Shown: in pieces, positions 35,990 through 48,028 of the stretch | Numbering within the stretch: the first letter of the stretch is position 1 | Layout of the letters: every line of letters starts with the position of its first letter | DNA from: Rhodospirillales bacterium | Lineage (GTDB): Bacteria > Pseudomonadota > Alphaproteobacteria > CACIAM-22H2 | DNA: 49,281 bases | Assembly (NCBI GenBank): GCA_947445225.1 | Contig: CANFCX010000006.1 | Span: 1 to 49,281, forward strand | Reading direction: 5' to 3' | The notes under the pieces: generated by a model | The model's database searches: none | Told to the model about the DNA's origin: nothing | Seen by the model: only the letters and a program-made list of their open reading frames with translations | Program-made: the position numbers and the translations under genes

Positions 35990-36487
35990 GTGGCGGAATC
36001 GACGGAAAAGATCGAGCGGCTGGTAGCGCCGACCCTGCAATCGATGGGTTTCGATCTCGTCCGCGTATCGGTGTCCGGCGGACGCCATCCGACCCTGCAG
36101 GTGATGGCCGAACGTCTCGACGGTTTGGCCATGACGGTGGAAGATTGTGCAGCAATCAGCCGCGCTCTGTCGGCCGGACTCGATGGCGAGGACCCTTTGG
36201 CCGGGCCCTACATACTCGAGGTCAGCTCGCCCGGTATCGACCGGCCACTCGTACGGCCGCAGGATTTCGCTCGGTTCAGCGGTTTTTTCGCGCGAATTGA
36301 GACCGTTGAACCCGTCGACGGCCGGCGGCGGTTTTCGGGAAGATTGTTGGGGATCGCCGACGGACTCGTTCGCGTGCGGCAGGACGACAAGGATGTGGAA
36401 CTCAACTTCGCCGACATCAAGCGGGCGAAGCTCATGTTGACGGATGATTTGATCGCGGCAGCCGAAAAAGGACGTCGTCCCGGCTAG
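35990..36487 (+). CDS. rimP: Ribosome maturation factor RimP
   Basis: About 165 residues, needed for 30S maturation. LVAPTLQSMGFDLVRVSVSGG, ISRALSAGLDGEDPLAGPYILEVSSPGIDRPL and the Sm-like C-terminal part are typical. GTG 35990 is preferred: GAGGAG lies 9 nt upstream. ATG 35966, with GGAGG only 2 nt away, is the alternative and adds eight residues. It is first in the rimP-nusA-rnpM-infB-rbfA-truB chain, downstream of the leader terminator. Confidence 0.92.
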   Translation: MAESTEKIERLVAPTLQSMGFDLVRVSVSGGRHPTLQVMAERLDGLAMTVEDCAAISRALSAGLDGEDPLAGPYILEVSSPGIDRPLVRPQDFARFSGFFARIETVEPVDGRRRFSGRLLGIADGLVRVRQDDKDVELNFADIKRAKLMLTDDLIAAAEKGRRPG

Positions 36488-36539
36488 TTGGTGTAATCAG
36501 TGGTCCCCGCCGCATCGGCGCGGGCCGGAGTCGTGAAAG

Positions 36540-38093
36540 ATGGACAAGGTGGGAACTCAACATCGCGTCGAAATGCTTCAAGTCGCCGATACCGTCGCGC
36601 GTGAGAAAGGTATCGACCGCGAAGAGGTCCTTGAAGCCATGGAAATGGCCATCCAGAAGGCCGGCCGCGCCAAATACGGGCATGAACGCGACATTCGCGC
36701 CCATATCGACCGGCAGACCGGTGAGATCAACCTTGCCCGCTATCGCCTGGTCGCCGACCCGGTGGAAGGGGATGCGGTGCAGATTTCGCTGGCCGAGGCC
36801 TCGGCGCGTAATCCCGACGCCAAGATCGGCGATTTCATCACCGATGAACTGCCCCCCATCGATTTCGGCCGCATCGCCGCCCAGACCGCCAAGCAGGTCA
36901 TCGTTCAACGCGTGCGCGACGCCGAACGTCAGAGGCAGTTTCGCGAATACAAGGATCGCATCGGCGAAATCGTCAACGGTTTGGTCAAGCGTGTCGAATT
37001 CGGCAATGTCACCGTGGATCTTGGCCGAGCCGAGGCAATATTGCGCCGTGATGAATGTGTCCCGCGCGAAAGCTTCAAGCCCGGCGATCGCGTCCGCGCC
37101 TATATTTACGATGTCCGCCAGGAAGCGCGCGGTCCGCAGATTTTTCTATCGCGTACCCATCCGCAATTCCTGGCCAAGTTGTTCGCGCAGGAAGTGCCGG
37201 AGATTTACGACGGAATTATCGAGATCAAGGCCGTTGCGCGCGATCCGGGCAGCCGCGCCAAGATCGCGGTGATCTCCAATGATTCCGGCATCGATCCGGT
37301 CGGCGCATGCGTGGGCATGCGCGGCAGCCGTGTTCAGGCGGTTGTCGCCGAACTCCAGGGTGAAAAGATCGACATCATTCCCTGGTCCGTTGATACCGCC
37401 ACATTCGTCGTCAACGCCCTGGCGCCGGCAGAAGTGGCGAAAGTTGTCCTCGACGAAGACGCGCACCGCATCGATGTGATCGTACCCGACGACCAGCTCA
37501 GCCTCGCGATCGGCCGCCGCGGCCAGAATGTCAGGCTCGCGTCGATGTTGACGGGCTGGACCATCGACATCCTGACCGAGGCCGAGGAATCGGAGCGGCG
37601 AACCGAGGAATTCAAATCTCGTTCGCAGCAATTCATCGACGCCCTGGATGTTGACGACGTCATCGCGCACCTCCTCGTCACCGAAGGATTTTCGACGCTC
37701 GAGGACGTGGCCTTCGTCCCGACCGAAGAATTGGCCGTCATCGAAGGCTTCGATGAATCGATCGCCTCCGAGCTCCAGCAGCGTGCGCGCGCTTGGCTGG
37801 AAGAACGCGACAAGTCGCTGACCGACCGGCGCCGCGAATTGGGTGTCGCCGACGAGATCGCCGCTCTGGAGGGCCTGAGCCCAACGATGTTGGTGGCCCT
37901 TGGCGAAAAAGGCGTGAAGACGCTCGACGATCTGGGCGACTTGGCGAGCGACGAGCTCCGCGAAATCCTTGTCGACGCCAAGCTGAGCGAGGATGAGGCC
38001 AACGCCATCATCATGGCCGCGCGCGCGCATTGGTTCGAGGCGGGCGCCGAAGGCGCCGAAGCGGCGGATCAAGAAACCCGCGGCGGCGATTGA
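36540..38093 (+). CDS. nusA: Transcription termination/antitermination factor NusA
   Basis: A 517-residue protein binding RNA polymerase and nascent RNA. The N-terminal RNAP domain covers about 1-125. An S1 domain (about 135-200; VEFGNVTVDLGRAEAILRRDE) and two KH domains (about 230-345; GACVGMRGSRVQAVVAEL, LAIGRRGQNVRLAS) follow. Two acidic helix-hairpin-helix repeats end it (LVTEGFSTLEDVAFV, LGEKGVKTLDDLGDL). The start ATG 36540 follows CGGAGTCGTGAAAG. NusA raises termination at hairpins such as the one in its own operon leader. Confidence 0.97.
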   Translation: MDKVGTQHRVEMLQVADTVAREKGIDREEVLEAMEMAIQKAGRAKYGHERDIRAHIDRQTGEINLARYRLVADPVEGDAVQISLAEASARNPDAKIGDFITDELPPIDFGRIAAQTAKQVIVQRVRDAERQRQFREYKDRIGEIVNGLVKRVEFGNVTVDLGRAEAILRRDECVPRESFKPGDRVRAYIYDVRQEARGPQIFLSRTHPQFLAKLFAQEVPEIYDGIIEIKAVARDPGSRAKIAVISNDSGIDPVGACVGMRGSRVQAVVAELQGEKIDIIPWSVDTATFVVNALAPAEVAKVVLDEDAHRIDVIVPDDQLSLAIGRRGQNVRLASMLTGWTIDILTEAEESERRTEEFKSRSQQFIDALDVDDVIAHLLVTEGFSTLEDVAFVPTEELAVIEGFDESIASELQQRARAWLEERDKSLTDRRRELGVADEIAALEGLSPTMLVALGEKGVKTLDDLGDLASDELREILVDAKLSEDEANAIIMAARAHWFEAGAEGAEAADQETRGGD

Positions 38094-38100
38094 TCGGGAA

Positions 38101-38853
38101 TTGAACCAGGCCGCCTTATCGGGAGCACCGGACTCCTCGGACGCGGGCGATCGCGATGCACCCGATGCCGCGGACGTGCCTGTCGATCCCTCGTTCCGTC
38201 GATGTGTGGCGACCGGTCGAGTCCTGCCGAAATCAGCCCTGGTGCGCTTTGTCGTGGCCCCGGATGGCGTCATCGTGGCCGATGTCGCGGGGCGTTTACC
38301 GGGGCGCGGTTTGTGGTTGGTGGCCCGCCGGGATATAGTGGCGGCGCCGCGAACTCAGGGCGCGTTGATTCGGGCGGCGATGGCTGCGGTCGGTTCGAAG
38401 CCGACAATACCAGCAGACCTCGCCGATCGGGTCGAATCGCTGTTGGTGCGACGCTGCACCGATTGCCTTGGTTTGGCGCGCCGTGCGGGGCAGGCGAAGG
38501 TCGGCTTCGACACGGTTAAGGCGTGGTTGGAATCGGGACGGGCCGCGGTGCTAGTGGCTGCCCGCGATGGCGCGGCCAACGGGCGGATGAAGCTGCGATC
38601 TTTGGCGCCGGAGGCGCCATTGGTCGAAATGCTCGACTCCGCCGAAATTGGCGGCGCTTTCGGGCGCGGCGCGGTCGTGCATGCCGCCCTCGCGCGAGGG
38701 CGGCTGGCCGATCAGTTTCTGATCGAGACCGGCCGATTGGCGGGGTTTCGGTCCGGTGCTGGAGCGGACGGGACGGTTGATCGCGACGTCGACCCGGAAG
38801 ACGATCGGGACGGCGATGAATCAAGGCGGCGGAAGGGCGACGGATCGAGCTGA
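38101..38853 (+). CDS. rnpM: YlxR/RnpM plus L7Ae-like RNA-binding protein
   Basis: A protein of about 250 residues. The DUF448/YlxR fold comes first (about 32-115: [32 protein letters not shown]). An L7Ae-like RNA-binding domain follows (about 123-220: [35 protein letters not shown]). The fusion is usual in alphaproteobacteria. The start is uncertain because no ATG lies near: TTG 38101 is used, 7 nt after the nusA stop, but GTG 38176 is possible. Its TGA overlaps the infB ATG (TGATG). YlxR/RnpM binds RNase P RNA in other bacteria; here the role is inferred. Confidence 0.85.
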   Translation: MNQAALSGAPDSSDAGDRDAPDAADVPVDPSFRRCVATGRVLPKSALVRFVVAPDGVIVADVAGRLPGRGLWLVARRDIVAAPRTQGALIRAAMAAVGSKPTIPADLADRVESLLVRRCTDCLGLARRAGQAKVGFDTVKAWLESGRAAVLVAARDGAANGRMKLRSLAPEAPLVEMLDSAEIGGAFGRGAVVHAALARGRLADQFLIETGRLAGFRSGAGADGTVDRDVDPEDDRDGDESRRRKGDGSS

Positions 38854-41444
38854 TGGATACGAACGAGCAGGATCAGAAGCGGCAACTGAAGTTGGCCCGT
38901 CCGGGTCGCTTGGAGTTGGCAAAGGGCACCGAAACCAGCCAAGTCAGGCAGAGCTTTCCGCATGGCCGGTCCAAGACCGTCACCGTCGAGGTGAAGCGCA
39001 AGCGAGCGGTCGCATCCGCGGTGGGCAAACCCGCGGATGCCAAGGTTCCCGCCATCGAAGCCGCGCCGCCGGACCGTGCGCTCGAGGTTGCCGTCGCCAC
39101 AGTCCAAGCCGAGGAGGCGCCCAAGGCCGCGGTTCTGCGGACGCTGACCGACGAGGAACGGGCCGCCCGGGCCCGCGCGCTCAAAGGGGCGCGGCTTCAG
39201 GACCTCGAAACCCGCCGTGTCGACGTCGAACAACTCCGCCGCATGGAGGAAGAAGAGCTGAGGCGCGCCGAAGATCAGGCGCGGCGCAAGGTGGAAGACG
39301 AGGCGCGGCGCAAGACCGAAGAGGAAGCGCGCCGCAAGGCCGAGGAAGAATCGCGCCGCAAGGCCGAGGAAGAAACCCGAAAATTGGCGGAGGCCGAGGC
39401 CGAAAAACGCCGGATCAAGGGTGAATCGGCCGGCGGCAAGCCGCAGGCCGCAACCGCCGAAGAAGACGAGTTGGAAAATAACCGCCGCCGCACGACGGCG
39501 CTGACCCGGCGTCCGCCCGTGGCCGCGCCGCGCCGGCCCGACGCCAAACGTCGGCCGGGCAAGATCACCGTCGTGCAGGCGCTCGATGAGGATCGCGGTG
39601 AACGTACGCGCAGCGTGGCGGCTTTCCGCCGCGCGCGGGAAAAAGAAAGGCTCCGCCAGCTCAAGGCCGAGACCGCGCCGCTCAAAATCGTCCGCGATGT
39701 CGTCGTCCCGGAAGCCATTGCCGTTCAAGACCTCGCCAATCGCATGGCCGAGCGCGGCGTCGACGTCATCAAGGCGTTGATGAAGATGGGCGTCATGGCG
39801 ACCATCAACCAGGTCATCGACGCCGATACGGCGGAGCTAGTCGTTACCGAATTCGGCCACCGCTTGCGCCGCGTCACCGAAGCCGATGTCGAAATCGGGC
39901 TCAAGGGCATTGCCGATGAAGGTGAGGTCCTTAAGCCGCGCGCGCCCGTGGTTACGGTCATGGGCCATGTCGATCACGGCAAGACATCGCTGCTCGATGC
40001 CTTGCGCACGACCGACGTCGCCAAACACGAAGCAGGCGGCATCACGCAGCACATCGGTGCCTATCGCGTGGAGCTGCGTTCCGGACGGCACATCACTTTC
40101 CTCGATACACCGGGCCACGAAGCCTTCACGGCCATGCGGGCCCGGGGTGCCAAGGCCACCGACATCGTGGTCTTGGTGGTTGCCGCCGATGACGGAATCC
40201 AGCCGCAGACGATCGAGGCCATCAACCACGCCAAAGCGGCGAATGTGCCGATCATCGTCGCCATCAACAAGATCGACAAATCGGACGCCAATGCGGACCG
40301 CGTGCGGCGCGATCTCCTCCAGCACAGCATCGCCACCGAAGAGATGGGCGGCGATACGCTCGCGGTCGAGGTGTCGGCGACGAAGGGCACCAATCTCGAG
40401 AAGCTCGAAGAAGCGATCTTGTTGCAGGCCGAGTTGCTCGATCTCAAGGCCAATCCGAGCCGGCCGGCGGAAGGTGTCGTCATCGAAGCCAAACTCGAAC
40501 GCGGTCGCGGCTCCGTCGCCACGGTTTTGATTCAACGCGGCACGCTGAGGACCGGCGATATCTTCGTGGCGGGCAGCGAATGGGGCCGGGTGCGGGCGAT
40601 TTATGACGACAAGGGCCGCAAAATCGACGACGCCGGCCCATCGATGCCCGTGGAAGTCCTGGGATTGAACGGCACGCCCTCGGCGGGAGACGATTTTACC
40701 GTCGTCGACGGCGAAAGCCGCGCTCGCGAGGTCACGCTTTTCCGCCAGCGTCGTTCGCGCGAAGCGCGGGTCGCCATCGGCAGTCGCGGCACACTTGAAC
40801 AAATGTTTTCGAAGATCGCGGCGGGCGAAGCCAAGGAGTTGGCCGTGGTCGTCAAGACCGACGTTCAGGGCTCCATCGACGCCATTCGCGGGGCGCTCGA
40901 AAAACTGACGAACTCCGAAGTCGCGGTGCGCGTCATCCATTCAGGCGTCGGCGGGATCAACGAAGGTGATCTCGCCTTGGCCAAGGCCTCCAACGCGCTG
41001 ATCGTCGGCTTCAATGTTCGCGCCAACCCACAGGCCCGCGAATTCGCCCGGCGCGACGGCGTCGAAATCCGGTACTACTCCATCATCTACAACATCGTCG
41101 ACGACGTGAAAGCCGCGCTGTCGGGAATGCTCACGCCGACAATTCAGGAAAAGGCGCTGGGGCTGGCCGAAATTCGCGAAGTGTTTTCGATCAGCAAGAT
41201 CGGCAAGGTTGCCGGTTGCCGCGTCACCGAAGGCGTGGTCAAGCGCGGGGCAAAGGTTCGCCTGCTGCGTGGCGACGTGGTGATCCACGAGGGTTCGCTG
41301 CGCACGCTTCGCCGATTCAAGGACGAAGTGCGCGACGTGCAATCCGGCTACGAATGCGGCATGGCGTTCGAGAACTATCACGACATCCAGGTCGGCGATG
41401 TCATCGAGTGCTTCGAGATGGAGGAAGTCAGCCGGACCCTCTGA
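38853..41444 (+). CDS. infB: Translation initiation factor IF-2
   Basis: An 863-residue GTPase that places fMet-tRNA on the 30S subunit. A basic N-terminal region has a long charged run of KAEEEARRK-type repeats (about 125-190), probably coiled coil or flexible. The IF2N region is at about 270-340. The G domain starts near 365: [12 protein letters not shown] (G1), DTPGHEAF (G3), NKIDKSD (G4). Domains II-IV follow and end in [12 protein letters not shown]. The ATG overlaps the rnpM stop. Confidence 0.97.
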   Translation: MDTNEQDQKRQLKLARPGRLELAKGTETSQVRQSFPHGRSKTVTVEVKRKRAVASAVGKPADAKVPAIEAAPPDRALEVAVATVQAEEAPKAAVLRTLTDEERAARARALKGARLQDLETRRVDVEQLRRMEEEELRRAEDQARRKVEDEARRKTEEEARRKAEEESRRKAEEETRKLAEAEAEKRRIKGESAGGKPQAATAEEDELENNRRRTTALTRRPPVAAPRRPDAKRRPGKITVVQALDEDRGERTRSVAAFRRAREKERLRQLKAETAPLKIVRDVVVPEAIAVQDLANRMAERGVDVIKALMKMGVMATINQVIDADTAELVVTEFGHRLRRVTEADVEIGLKGIADEGEVLKPRAPVVTVMGHVDHGKTSLLDALRTTDVAKHEAGGITQHIGAYRVELRSGRHITFLDTPGHEAFTAMRARGAKATDIVVLVVAADDGIQPQTIEAINHAKAANVPIIVAINKIDKSDANADRVRRDLLQHSIATEEMGGDTLAVEVSATKGTNLEKLEEAILLQAELLDLKANPSRPAEGVVIEAKLERGRGSVATVLIQRGTLRTGDIFVAGSEWGRVRAIYDDKGRKIDDAGPSMPVEVLGLNGTPSAGDDFTVVDGESRAREVTLFRQRRSREARVAIGSRGTLEQMFSKIAAGEAKELAVVVKTDVQGSIDAIRGALEKLTNSEVAVRVIHSGVGGINEGDLALAKASNALIVGFNVRANPQAREFARRDGVEIRYYSIIYNIVDDVKAALSGMLTPTIQEKALGLAEIREVFSISKIGKVAGCRVTEGVVKRGAKVRLLRGDVVIHEGSLRTLRRFKDEVRDVQSGYECGMAFENYHDIQVGDVIECFEMEEVSRTL

Positions 41445-41518
41445 GGGCTGCGGTCCCGGTCGGCGACATCTCGCCCGGCGTCGGTTTTTTCCTTGCCGCT
41501 CCGATTGGCCCTGACACC

Positions 41519-41932
41519 ATGACCAGACGCCACCACTCCGGCCATTCACCGCAAGGCGCCAGCCCCCGCCGGCTTCGCGTCGGCGAAGAGCTGCGTCACG
41601 CGCTCTCCTCGATTCTCGTGCGGGGTGAGATGCGCGACCCCAATCTTCGCGACTGCTCGATTACGGTCACCGAAGTACGCATGAGCCCCGATTTGCGCGA
41701 GGCGCGCGTGTTCGTGCTGCCGCTGGGTGGAGAAAATACCGACGTTATCCTGTCGGGGTTGAAGAGGGCGGCGCCCTATCTTCGGACCTTGATGGCGCGC
41801 GCGGTCCAACTCCGCCTCGCCCCAACCCTGATTTTCAGCATCGACTCCTCATTCGATCAGGCCAGCCGCGTCGATAACCTGCTGCGCGAACACGTCGCGA
41901 CGCCGTCCGAGAAAGAAAGCGACGATGGCTAA
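41519..41932 (+). CDS. rbfA: Ribosome-binding factor A
   Basis: A 137-residue KH-fold protein for late 16S rRNA processing and cold adaptation. RRLRVGEELRHALSSIL, ITVTEVRMSPDLREARVFVLPLGG and LRLAPTLIFSIDSSFDQASRVDNLL are typical. ATG 41519 starts the recognised N-terminus; the frame is open further upstream inside infB without homology. It overlaps truB by 8 nt. Confidence 0.94.
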   Translation: MTRRHHSGHSPQGASPRRLRVGEELRHALSSILVRGEMRDPNLRDCSITVTEVRMSPDLREARVFVLPLGGENTDVILSGLKRAAPYLRTLMARAVQLRLAPTLIFSIDSSFDQASRVDNLLREHVATPSEKESDDG

Positions 41933-42851
41933 ACGGCGCGGTCGCGCCGTCAATGGTTGGGTGATCATCGACAAGCCGGCCGGGATCTCTTCCGCCGCGG
42001 CCGTCGCCCGGGTAAAGCGGCTGTTCGATGCGGCCAAAGCAGGCCATGGCGGGACACTCGATCCGTTGGCAACCGGGGTCTTGCCCATCGCCTTGGGTGA
42101 GGCAACCAAAACCATGTCCTATGCAATGGACGGCACGAAGCAATACCGCTTCACGCTGCGCTGGGGTGAAGAGCGAACCACGGACGACGCCGAAGGCGAA
42201 GTTGTCGCTGAGAGTTCGGTAAGACCGGAAACGGCCGCCATCGCGGCAATACTCGGCGAATTCACCGGGGATATCGCCCAGGTGCCGCCAACCTATTCGG
42301 CGATCAAACTTGGCGGCAAACGGGCCTACGCATTGGCGCGCGCCGCGGAGCCGGTCGAACTTCGTTCGCGGACGGTGAGGATCGATCGGATCGATCTCGT
42401 CGATCGGCCGGACCCGGAGCGCTCCGTCTTTGAGGTGGCCTGTGGTTCGGGCACCTATATGCGAAGCCTGGCGCGCGACATCGCCCGGCGTCTGGGCGGG
42501 GTCGGTTACGTTGAGGCCTTGCGGCGTCTCGCGGTGGGTAAGTTCACCGAAGACCAGGCGATTCCGCTGGCGGAGTTGGAGGCCTTGGGGCATAGTGCTG
42601 CCGCTTTCGCACAGTTGAGGCCGTTGACGACCGCGCTGGACGACATCCCGGCGTTGGCCGTCGACTTGGCTCAAGCTGGCCGACTGACAAGTGGTCAGTC
42701 GGTGCGGATGCCGGGCTTGGCTCCCGGCGTCACCGGCGGCGGTGCCTATGGCCAAGGACAGGTCGTATGTGCAACCGCCGAGGGCCGCCTAATCGCCTTG
42801 GCCCGAATCGATGGTGACAGCCTACGGCCAATCCGCGTTCTCAACCTTTGA
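41925..42851 (+). CDS. truB: tRNA pseudouridine(55) synthase
   Basis: A 308-residue enzyme making pseudouridine 55 in the T loop of tRNAs. GWVIIDKPAGISSAAAVARVK is the N-terminal motif, and the catalytic Asp is in GHGGTLDPLATGVLP (about residue 46). YRFTLRWGEERTTDD and GTYMRSLARDIARRLGGVGYV are further family segments. It overlaps rbfA by 8 nt, consistent with translational coupling, and precedes rpsO by 18 nt. Confidence 0.95.
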   Translation: MAKRRGRAVNGWVIIDKPAGISSAAAVARVKRLFDAAKAGHGGTLDPLATGVLPIALGEATKTMSYAMDGTKQYRFTLRWGEERTTDDAEGEVVAESSVRPETAAIAAILGEFTGDIAQVPPTYSAIKLGGKRAYALARAAEPVELRSRTVRIDRIDLVDRPDPERSVFEVACGSGTYMRSLARDIARRLGGVGYVEALRRLAVGKFTEDQAIPLAELEALGHSAAAFAQLRPLTTALDDIPALAVDLAQAGRLTSGQSVRMPGLAPGVTGGGAYGQGQVVCATAEGRLIALARIDGDSLRPIRVLNL

Positions 42852-42869
42852 ATTCCCTGGAGTTTGCCG

Positions 42870-43139
42870 ATGTCGATTACCGCTGCTCGTAAGCAGGAAT
42901 TGGTTCAAGAGTACGCCGTCAAGACCGGCGATACGGGCTCGCCCGACGTTCAGGTGGCGATCCTCACCGAGCGCATTCGAAACCTCACCGATCATCTCGG
43001 CCTTCACAAGAAGGACTTTCATTCTCGTCGTGGGCTTCTGATGATGGTCGGTCAGCGCAGGCGTTTGCTGGAATATCTCAAGCGCTCCGACGCCACCCGT
43101 TACGAGAATCTCATCAAACGTCTGGGTTTGCGGCGCTAG
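42870..43139 (+). CDS. rpsO: 30S ribosomal protein S15
   Basis: An 89-residue ribosomal protein. [43 protein letters not shown] is the classic S15 sequence. It binds the 16S rRNA three-way junction of the central domain. ATG 42870 is used; TTG 42864 is also in frame. It precedes pnp as in most Proteobacteria. Confidence 0.98.
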   Translation: MSITAARKQELVQEYAVKTGDTGSPDVQVAILTERIRNLTDHLGLHKKDFHSRRGLLMMVGQRRRLLEYLKRSDATRYENLIKRLGLRR

Positions 43140-43202
43140 CTTGCAGCGTCGCCGCTTTCTCGGCCTGCCTTCCGGACCTTGGGCCGGTCAGGCATCGCCC
43201 GT

Positions 43203-43222
43203 CGCCGCTTGGTTTGGCGGCG
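43203..43222 (+). promoter_or_regulatory. Stem-loop in the rpsO-pnp gap
   Basis: CGCCGC (43203-43208) pairs with GCGGCG (43217-43222) around an 8-nt loop. An earlier, weaker structure uses GCCTG (43163-43167) and CAGGC (43189-43193). The 217-nt rpsO-pnp gap often holds a processing stem-loop through which PNPase autoregulates; these are candidates. Neither has a T-tract. Confidence 0.35.
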
Positions 43223-43356
43223 GCGGATGACGCGACGTTCTTGCCGTATTTCTGGCGCGCTTGCCCGCAACCAAGGCGGCGGCGCGCTTTGTCACAACGA
43301 CTCTCCGTCGATCCATACGGGACGGCGGACTCACGCATGGGGAAGGAAGAAAAGTC

Positions 43357-45489
<2,133 letters not shown>

Positions 45490-45537
45490 TTTCGGTCCAT
45501 TGCGGTTCGAATTCGATCCGCGCGACACCGGGCAAAA

Positions 45538-46284
45538 ATGGCCGCCCCAGCGCTCGGTCTGCCGAAGATCATCGGTCATCGCGGGGCGGCCGCCACGGCC
45601 CCGGATAACACCCTGGCCGGACTGCGTCGAGCCCATCGGCTCGGCGCGGCTTGGGTGGAATTCGACGTCAAGCTGACCGCCGATGGCCGTTGCATCTTGA
45701 TGCACGACGATACGCTGGACCGCACGACGAACGGAAGCGGGCCGGTTGCGGCGGCCAGCTATGACGAGATTCGGCAGTTGGACGCCGGCAGTTGGTTCGA
45801 TGGAGGTTTTGCCGGCGAGAAGGTCCCGAGCCTTGAGGAGGCCTTCGCGCTGTGCGATTCCCTGAGCCTGGGGTGCAACATCGAGATTAAGCCCTGTCCG
45901 GGCCGCGAAGCCGCGACCGCCGAACGTGTGGTCGTCGCGATACAGGCCCATTGGCCCCTCGATAAACCTTTGCCCTTGGTTTCCAGCTTCAATCGGGAGA
46001 GCCTCATGGCCACCAATGCGGCGGCGCCCGACTTTCTCCCGCTGGGCCACCTCGTGCAGGCGCTCTCCCATCGTTGGCGGGAAGAAGCCGAGGAACTCGG
46101 TTGCAGCGCGATCCATTGTGACCATCGCCGCCTCACGCGCGCCGACGTCAAGGAGATCAAGGGCTCGCGTTATCCGGTCCTGGTCTACACCGTCAACGAC
46201 GGCGCACGTGCGCGCGAATTGTTCGATTGGGGCGTCGATGCGGTCTTAACCGACGTACCGGATGTCGTACGTGCGTTCGCCTGA
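45538..46284 (+). CDS. Glycerophosphodiester phosphodiesterase
   Basis: A 248-residue cytoplasmic GDPD/UgpQ-like enzyme cleaving glycerophosphodiesters to glycerol-3-phosphate and an alcohol. IIGHRGAAATAPDNTL (catalytic His and Arg-Gly), VEFDVKLTADG and LMHDDTLDRTTNG carry the metal and catalytic residues; NIEIKP and VYTVND complete the barrel. ATG 45538. It lies 48 nt after pnp on the same strand. The gap to the next gene (46285-46444) shows nothing clear. Confidence 0.92.
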   Translation: MAAPALGLPKIIGHRGAAATAPDNTLAGLRRAHRLGAAWVEFDVKLTADGRCILMHDDTLDRTTNGSGPVAAASYDEIRQLDAGSWFDGGFAGEKVPSLEEAFALCDSLSLGCNIEIKPCPGREAATAERVVVAIQAHWPLDKPLPLVSSFNRESLMATNAAAPDFLPLGHLVQALSHRWREEAEELGCSAIHCDHRRLTRADVKEIKGSRYPVLVYTVNDGARARELFDWGVDAVLTDVPDVVRAFA

Positions 46285-46444
46285 CCCAGGACGAGGTGGT
46301 TCCGTGATTGCGCCCGGCGGGTGGAAACTGAACGAACGGAGTTGGGTTTTCCGATGGCTTGCCCCATATTACTGGGAGTCGATTGGAGCGGCCTCGGCGG
46401 CCGTCCTGCGGCGGCACGACTGAAAACGTCTGCGGGGCCGGAAG

Positions 46445-47842
46445 TTGAAGCAACTTAATCCATTACTGATCGCCGGACGCGAAGTGCTGCCCCTGGTCGA
46501 AGGCGGCAAGGGCATTGCCGTGTCCAACGGCGAAAGTTCCGGTGCCTGGGCCGCCGCCGGGGGTATCGGCACGTTTTCGGGCGTCAACGCCGATGCCTGC
46601 GATCTCGACGGCCGCCTGATCCCGGTTCATTACTACGGGCGAACGCGGCGCGAAAGGCACGAGGAATTGCTGGCTTATGCGGTTCGCGGTGCCATCACCC
46701 AGGCGCGCATCGCTTATGACGTCGCCAGCGGGCACGGTCGCGTCCACATGAACGTTCTCTGGGAGATGGCGGGGGCCGAACGCATTCTCCACGCCGTGTT
46801 GGAAGGCGCGCGTGGTCTTATCCACGGCGTCACCTGCGGCGCGGGGATGCCGTACCGCATCGCCGAGGTCGCCGCCCAATACGGTGTTCACTATTACCCG
46901 ATCATCTCATCGGCGCGCGCGTTCCGAGCCCTGTGGAAGCGGGCCTATCACCGCTTTCGCGATTGGCTGGGCGGCGTGGTGTACGAAGATCCTTGGCTCG
47001 CCGGCGGACATAACGGCTTGTCAAACGCCGAAGACCCCCTCCACCCGGAGCCGCCCTATCCGCGGGTGCTGGAATTGCGCAGGCAGATGGCGGAATTCGG
47101 GCTGGGCGACATTCCCATCATCATGGCCGGCGGCGTTTGGTTTCTTCGGGAGTGGGAAGACTGGATCGACAATCCGGAGCTTGGTCCCATCGCCTTCCAA
47201 TTCGGGACGAGGCCGTTGTTGACGCGGGAGAGCCCGATTTCCGATGCCTGGAAACAGCGACTGATTGGCCTTCGCGAAGGTGACATCCTGCTCCATCGGT
47301 TCAGCCCAACCGGCTTTTATTCGTCGGCCGTGAACAATGCCTTCCTGCGGGAACTCTGCGGGCGATCGGAGCGTCAGGTGGCCTATTCGACGACGCCGGT
47401 GGGTGAACACAACGTGCCTTTCGCCGTCGGCGCGCGTGGCCGCCTCGTCTATCTGACCGCGGCCGACAAGACACATGCGGAAGGGTGGGTCGCCCAGGGG
47501 TACACCGAACCCATGCGCACCCCCGAATCGACATTGATATTCGTGACGCCGGCGAAGGCGGGCGAGATCCGAACCGATCAAATCAACTGCATGGGTTGCC
47601 TATCGGCGTGTTTGTTCAGCAATTGGGCGCAGACCGAACAGGGTTCGACCGGCAAGAAGGCCGATCCGCGCTCATTTTGCATTCAAAAGACTCTGCAGGA
47701 CATCAGCCATGGCGGCGAGTTGGAATCCCAACTCATGTTCGCCGGGCACAATGCCTTTCGTTTTCGCGATGATCCATTGTATTCGAACGGTTTTATCCCT
47801 TCGGTGCGCCAGCTTGTCGATCGCATCCGGACGGGCGACTGA
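46445..47842 (+). CDS. Nitronate monooxygenase/PfaD-like flavoprotein with CxxCxxxC motif
   Basis: A 465-residue FMN-dependent TIM-barrel protein of the NMO family (2-nitropropane-dioxygenase-like). GGIGTFSGVNAD (about residue 39), the YYPIISSARAFRAL and the IPIIMAGGVWF phosphate-binding strand are typical; IAFQFGTRPLL follows. Near residue 383 comes NCMGCLSACLFSNWAQ, a CxxCxxxC motif that could bind an Fe-S cluster, absent from typical NMOs. The TTG start at 46445 has a stop codon 24 nt upstream, so a start further upstream is excluded. Substrate unknown. Confidence 0.75.
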   Translation: MKQLNPLLIAGREVLPLVEGGKGIAVSNGESSGAWAAAGGIGTFSGVNADACDLDGRLIPVHYYGRTRRERHEELLAYAVRGAITQARIAYDVASGHGRVHMNVLWEMAGAERILHAVLEGARGLIHGVTCGAGMPYRIAEVAAQYGVHYYPIISSARAFRALWKRAYHRFRDWLGGVVYEDPWLAGGHNGLSNAEDPLHPEPPYPRVLELRRQMAEFGLGDIPIIMAGGVWFLREWEDWIDNPELGPIAFQFGTRPLLTRESPISDAWKQRLIGLREGDILLHRFSPTGFYSSAVNNAFLRELCGRSERQVAYSTTPVGEHNVPFAVGARGRLVYLTAADKTHAEGWVAQGYTEPMRTPESTLIFVTPAKAGEIRTDQINCMGCLSACLFSNWAQTEQGSTGKKADPRSFCIQKTLQDISHGGELESQLMFAGHNAFRFRDDPLYSNGFIPSVRQLVDRIRTGD

Positions 47843-47884
47843 CCACGAATCTTTGCCAAAAGTTAACCATCGACCGAGGTTGGC

Positions 47885-47914
47885 TTGACGTCCTCGATGT
47901 TAGCCCACTAGGGT
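47885..47914 (+). promoter_or_regulatory. Candidate promoter upstream of the FecR-domain gene
   Basis: TTGACG (47885-47890) and TAGGGT (47909-47914) are separated by 18 nt. The -35 is near-consensus, the -10 poor. It lies in the 186-nt gap before the next gene, where nothing else is visible. Transcription would start near 47921 and leave a leader of about 108 nt. Confidence 0.4.
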
Positions 47915-48028
47915 TGCCATGGCGGGGATACAATAAGAAGCGATAAGGTGGTTGGAGGCTGGCACAAGAAGCGCACCGGTTGGGCGCGGACGGTGTTTTG
48001 CTCTTTGCCCGGATAGGGGATTTGGCGC

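Noticed and set aside
37146-38273. 375-codon minus-strand frame
   Set aside because: It is antisense to nusA and the start of rnpM and has no recognisable protein features.
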